From Lateolabrax maculatus (lineage: Eukaryota > Chordata > Actinopteri > Acropomatiformes > Lateolabracidae), in NCBI GenBank assembly GCA_031216445.1, contig CM062219.1, positions 15,909,001 to 15,973,000 of the forward strand: DNA of 64,000 nucleotides. Reading direction: 5' to 3'. Position numbers and translations under genes: made by a program. Shown piece by piece: positions 60,451-64,000 of this stretch. The notes under the pieces were generated by a model that made no database searches, was not told where the DNA came from, and was given only the letters and a program-made list of their open reading frames with translations. Numbering within the stretch: the first letter of the stretch is position 1; each line of letters starts with the position of its first letter.

Positions 60451-63400
60451 CTCACAGTTATTTAGTTTTAATGAGAAATATCCAGGTTACTCTCAGTGTA
60501 TTCCCTGTTGCAATTGATGGTGCATAGATGTTTCACTTTTAAGATTATTTATTGTTGCAGTGCAACCTATTTATACCGTGCATAAAAGTAGTATTTAATG
60601 TTTTGTTTATTGACCCTAGGACTTGATCGAGGAGATGGGTGCTGCCATACATTTTTACTGCCCATCAGTCAAGGTGCTTCATTCAATATTCACCGGCGCT
60701 TTCCACATTTCCAGTTCCCATAACTCTGGAGGTCGTCAAACATCTCACTTGTACAAGGACAAGATTATATTCAAGAAAACGTTCCGTCCTTGCCTCACCC
60801 TGCCTTTGTCAGGGGCCGCTCCAATTCTACTTCTTATATTAGAGATTGAGGCACAGCTTGATCGTTCCATGTAGAAACTTCAATTAAGGTCCAACAAGAA
60901 GTCATGTACCTCCAAATCCGTGATGAACAATGGGTTGTTATTCCAGCTGCTCATTTTCACTCATCTACTTTTTTATTTTTTTTACTAAAGGGTAAATCTG
61001 AAACATGACACTTTCTGATCCCAGAGAAAATGTGCCACAGCAGTGAGAGTGAGCTGCAAATTAAAAACCTGTTTTTTTTTTCCCCCAGGAAATATACTCA
61101 TATGAAAGACTGCTGACCAGCTTTGAGTGGAACTGGTGTTGCACTGTGATCACAATGCCTAACTGAAAGGGCCTTAAATCATTTATGACCTGATCAAACT
61201 TCATGAGTGACCAAGGATTTGCAGCAGCATCAACGGACAGACTTCTGGCCCAGCTTATTTATACGATAAAACACAGAAATGAAATATGTTTAACAACAGA
61301 ATGTGGAAAAATTGAAAAGCACACTCATCAAGCCAGAAATCTAAACACCTGCAGGAGTAAGAGCTGAGTCATTGGTATTGATCAACAGGTCTTTCAAGCC
61401 GCCACAGAAATATTGTTATTTTTTTGCTACAGTGGTGTGAAAATCTCACTGCACCTGAAAACTTGAATATTTACTTACTCCTGTTGCTTACCCGTTGGAG
61501 ACAAACCCACTGGGGTCAAAGTGTTCAGTTGTCTGGAGATTGGAAAGGATAGATATGTGGGTGGGACCATTTTTTTTTTTTTATAAATAAAGTCTTTGCT
61601 ACTGAGCCTAAACCCGTTTAAGCGTTATTCAATAGAAAAACAGTGTATGAATTCAGTAAATCAATATTCAAACAAGTGTGTTTTCACATCTTGTACTTAT
61701 AGTTTGGGCTGGAAGTTCTGAACAAATGTTAAAACTGTTTCCTTAGGTAAATGACTAAGTCGCAGCCATGTAAAACTGTTATTTGAAGAAACTCTGTTAT
61801 AATTGAGGAGAAAATTCAAATTTCATGCCAAGCTGGAAAAAAATGATTAAGACTTGTGTTACTTAAAAATGACCTTGGTGTACGGTTGACTGTGAAGCAG
61901 TTTGTGCTGGCTGGCCTGACTACACGAATACACTTCAGTAATTGATACACCCACATAAGGTTCCTCTTGGTTAAAGCTGTTGAAAAATATGATAATGGCA
62001 CTGTAATAATTCACAAGGCTAAAACTTCAAAAATGGAAATGTAGAAAGAAGCTGCTCCACCATATGAATTATTTAGACAATAAGATGCCATCAATCATTC
62101 TCTCGTCTCTTGTCTTCACCATGTTATATGCTGTTACTCTTTTGTTACTTAACTGAGGAGCTTTTTGTGTTATATTGTATCTATAAATATATATGATATT
62201 GTATTTCTCTAAAAGGTAGTTTGAACGCATGTTTTCTTAGCAGTGTTGTGTATTTGTGATTAGCGTGAAGAATACCACTATCTATAATTACTGATATACC
62301 AATAAGTGGTTCTAGCCATAGAAACAACTTGACAGTAACATACAGGAAAACATCCCTGGCTGTGGCTGCTTGAAGCCTTGGATCTCTTGATATTTTGGAT
62401 GTGAAACACCATTATGTCTGTGAAGCTGAAGAGCAGTCTGCCAAGTCTTCCTTCAAAGCATCAGCACTCTCTAATTGCTCATCATTATCAGACGAGCAGC
62501 CCTTTGGACAACAATCGCCGCATTTCAGTGTGCATCAACTATTAAAGTCTGACCAATTTGTATTATGGGGATTGAAAATCATCCGGCTGCCTTGTGATGT
62601 TTGTGCTCTGAGTTCAGGCAGAAGGGCTTCGAAATGGCCAGGGGGGGATTCGACACAAAATTGTTTTGATGATATCCATCATCACTTTCTGTGGCTCCTC
62701 CGATTAGAACGAACTGGATGCAGAGTTTCTGGACCCAGAGTGAATTTATAGGCTTAACATTTATCAGCCTTTAGACCATTAACCCAGGCTCGGCCGCTGG
62801 ATCTGTGAAGGCAAACGTTGAGTCCACAAACCTGGTCTCTGGAATATCAGGCTAGCTGGGGCAAAATTGAATAACCTATTTCATAAAAAGAGGAATAAGG
62901 CCTCTAATCTGATTTTTTTCCCCCCCAAAGTGTCTCTCTCAACACACACAAAATGAGATTGATAAAATAGTTAACTTTCATCCTGTTTACTGACAGTAGT
63001 AAAAGAAATCAAGTATTTAAAGAAAAATATGTAGGTAGTGAATTTTTTTGCTGTGTTTCCCTAGAATTTCAGTTTTCCTAAAAAGTTAACATCGGAGATA
63101 CACCATTTTATGTGGCTAAAGTGATTATTTTTCTGGTGTTGCGAGACAATATAACATGTCTTCCTCTTAAACATTCATAAGCAATAAAGCACAATCTTGC
63201 TTGCCCTTGCCGTGCACACAGTTCACTGACCTATGACTCACTTAGAATCGCTTTAAAAACCTCTGTCTTCAAAGCTGCTAACAGCTGCAGCCAGCGGTAG
63301 TGGCTGGTAAGAAGTAAAATGTCTCCCTCTGAAAAATAGAGGAAGAGGTTAGTATGAACATTTGAAGTGCCTATACTGTAGACCATAAATGGTGTCAAAA

Positions 63401-64000
63401 ACATGGTTTGATTTCATGAAAATCTTACGGATAATGACTTCAAACAAAAGAAAATCTCTCTTTCTAAGTAGGCTCATATTAAGGGCGTGATAGGCTGATG
63501 TCTTGGAAAAGCCTGTTTCATTTTGGTTTTAATGAAAGAAATGCTGTACAATCGGATTACGTGTGTATGAAAATAAAAAATAAATTATTGGATTATTAAT
63601 GACCATGTTTTAAATCAGCTGGGTGTTTGGATCGTGTGACTGGGGACATAACAATTGCTTATCCTGTTTTAACATCATGAGTCATAATGATGGAGATGGA
63701 TGGGTAAGTGATTACAACACAGTCTGCATTGAAACGTCACACTGTTCACATTTCAGGATTTATATAAAGGTAATCACCTCATTAATCTGCAGGATCTAAG
63801 TAGCAAGGGTGTAATTGTTTCTAAATTTGTACGTTTATTGCTTTTACAGCCCTGTCTTAAATACAAATCTCCATCACTCACTCACTCATTTCACTTTAAA
63901 CAGGGTATAGTCAAAAATCTCCCACATGACTTCTCCTTTAAGACATGTTTACCTGCATGTCTCAGATCTTTGTTGTTTCCAATAAAGATTTCACCCAACA
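60451..64000. other. intergenic, no gene recognised
   Basis: AT-rich sequence. Open frames here (largest 118 codons at 62395-62751) lack recognisable homology, splice context or coding bias. In mammals the next gene past PIGO is FANCG as I recall, but nothing resembling it is seen. Confidence 0.6.

Noticed and set aside
62395..62751. 118-codon plus-strand frame in the intergenic region
   Set aside because: There is no recognisable domain or orthologue, no splice or promoter context, and Cys/His/Ser-rich composition typical of chance frames.

Overview
The window is nuclear DNA of a ray-finned fish, most likely a percomorph-type teleost. The genes are vertebrate and intron-split with GT-AG introns. 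Introns are AT-rich with many microsatellites, and decayed repeats of familiar teleost types are scattered through them. Three protein-coding genes and one tRNA gene can be supported, all assembled by eye from splice signals, reading phase and remembered vertebrate orthologues. Species and paralogue number cannot be told from the sequence.

Layout. Positions 1-43612, minus strand, hold the 5' part of unc13b (Munc13-2), whose 3' part (C1, C2B, MUN, C2C) lies beyond position 1. Seven small exons (43612 to 23086) encode the RIM-binding C2A domain and the linker of the ubiquitous isoform, and an eighth follows at 21496-21283. Next comes a single exon of about 10.15 kb (19188-9037) coding for a low-complexity giant segment, then a 291-bp exon (7636-7346), then a 2.3-kb exon (3142-855) resembling the unique N-terminal region of Munc13-3 and brain Munc13-2. 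A tRNA-Glu(UUC) gene (37948-38019, plus) sits antisense in the first intron. Positions 43600-45440 are the head-to-head interval between unc13b and stoml2. Positions 45443-48877, plus, hold all ten coding exons of stoml2, a mitochondrial inner-membrane SPFH protein of 350 aa. Positions 51460-59301, plus, hold pigo, the GPI-anchor ethanolamine-phosphate transferase 3, with ten coding exons plus a probable alternative eleventh exon. Positions 59302-64000 are pigo 3' UTR and intergenic DNA with no gene I can support.

The order pigo - stoml2 - (head-to-head) - unc13b matches what I recall of human 9p13.3, so this looks like conserved vertebrate microsynteny rather than a functional operon. The three genes act in unrelated places: GPI-anchor synthesis in the ER, the mitochondrial inner membrane, and the presynaptic active zone.

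The most unusual content is the giant unc13b exon. It is a phase-symmetric cassette whose only phase-compatible 3' splice donor appears to be a non-canonical GC donor placed 13 bases before an in-frame stop. It encodes two large families of short hydrophobic repeats, one of them GLFG-like as in nucleoporins, on either side of an aromatic-rich block that looks folded. Second is an alternative last exon of pigo that would add a C-terminal di-lysine (KKxx) signal.
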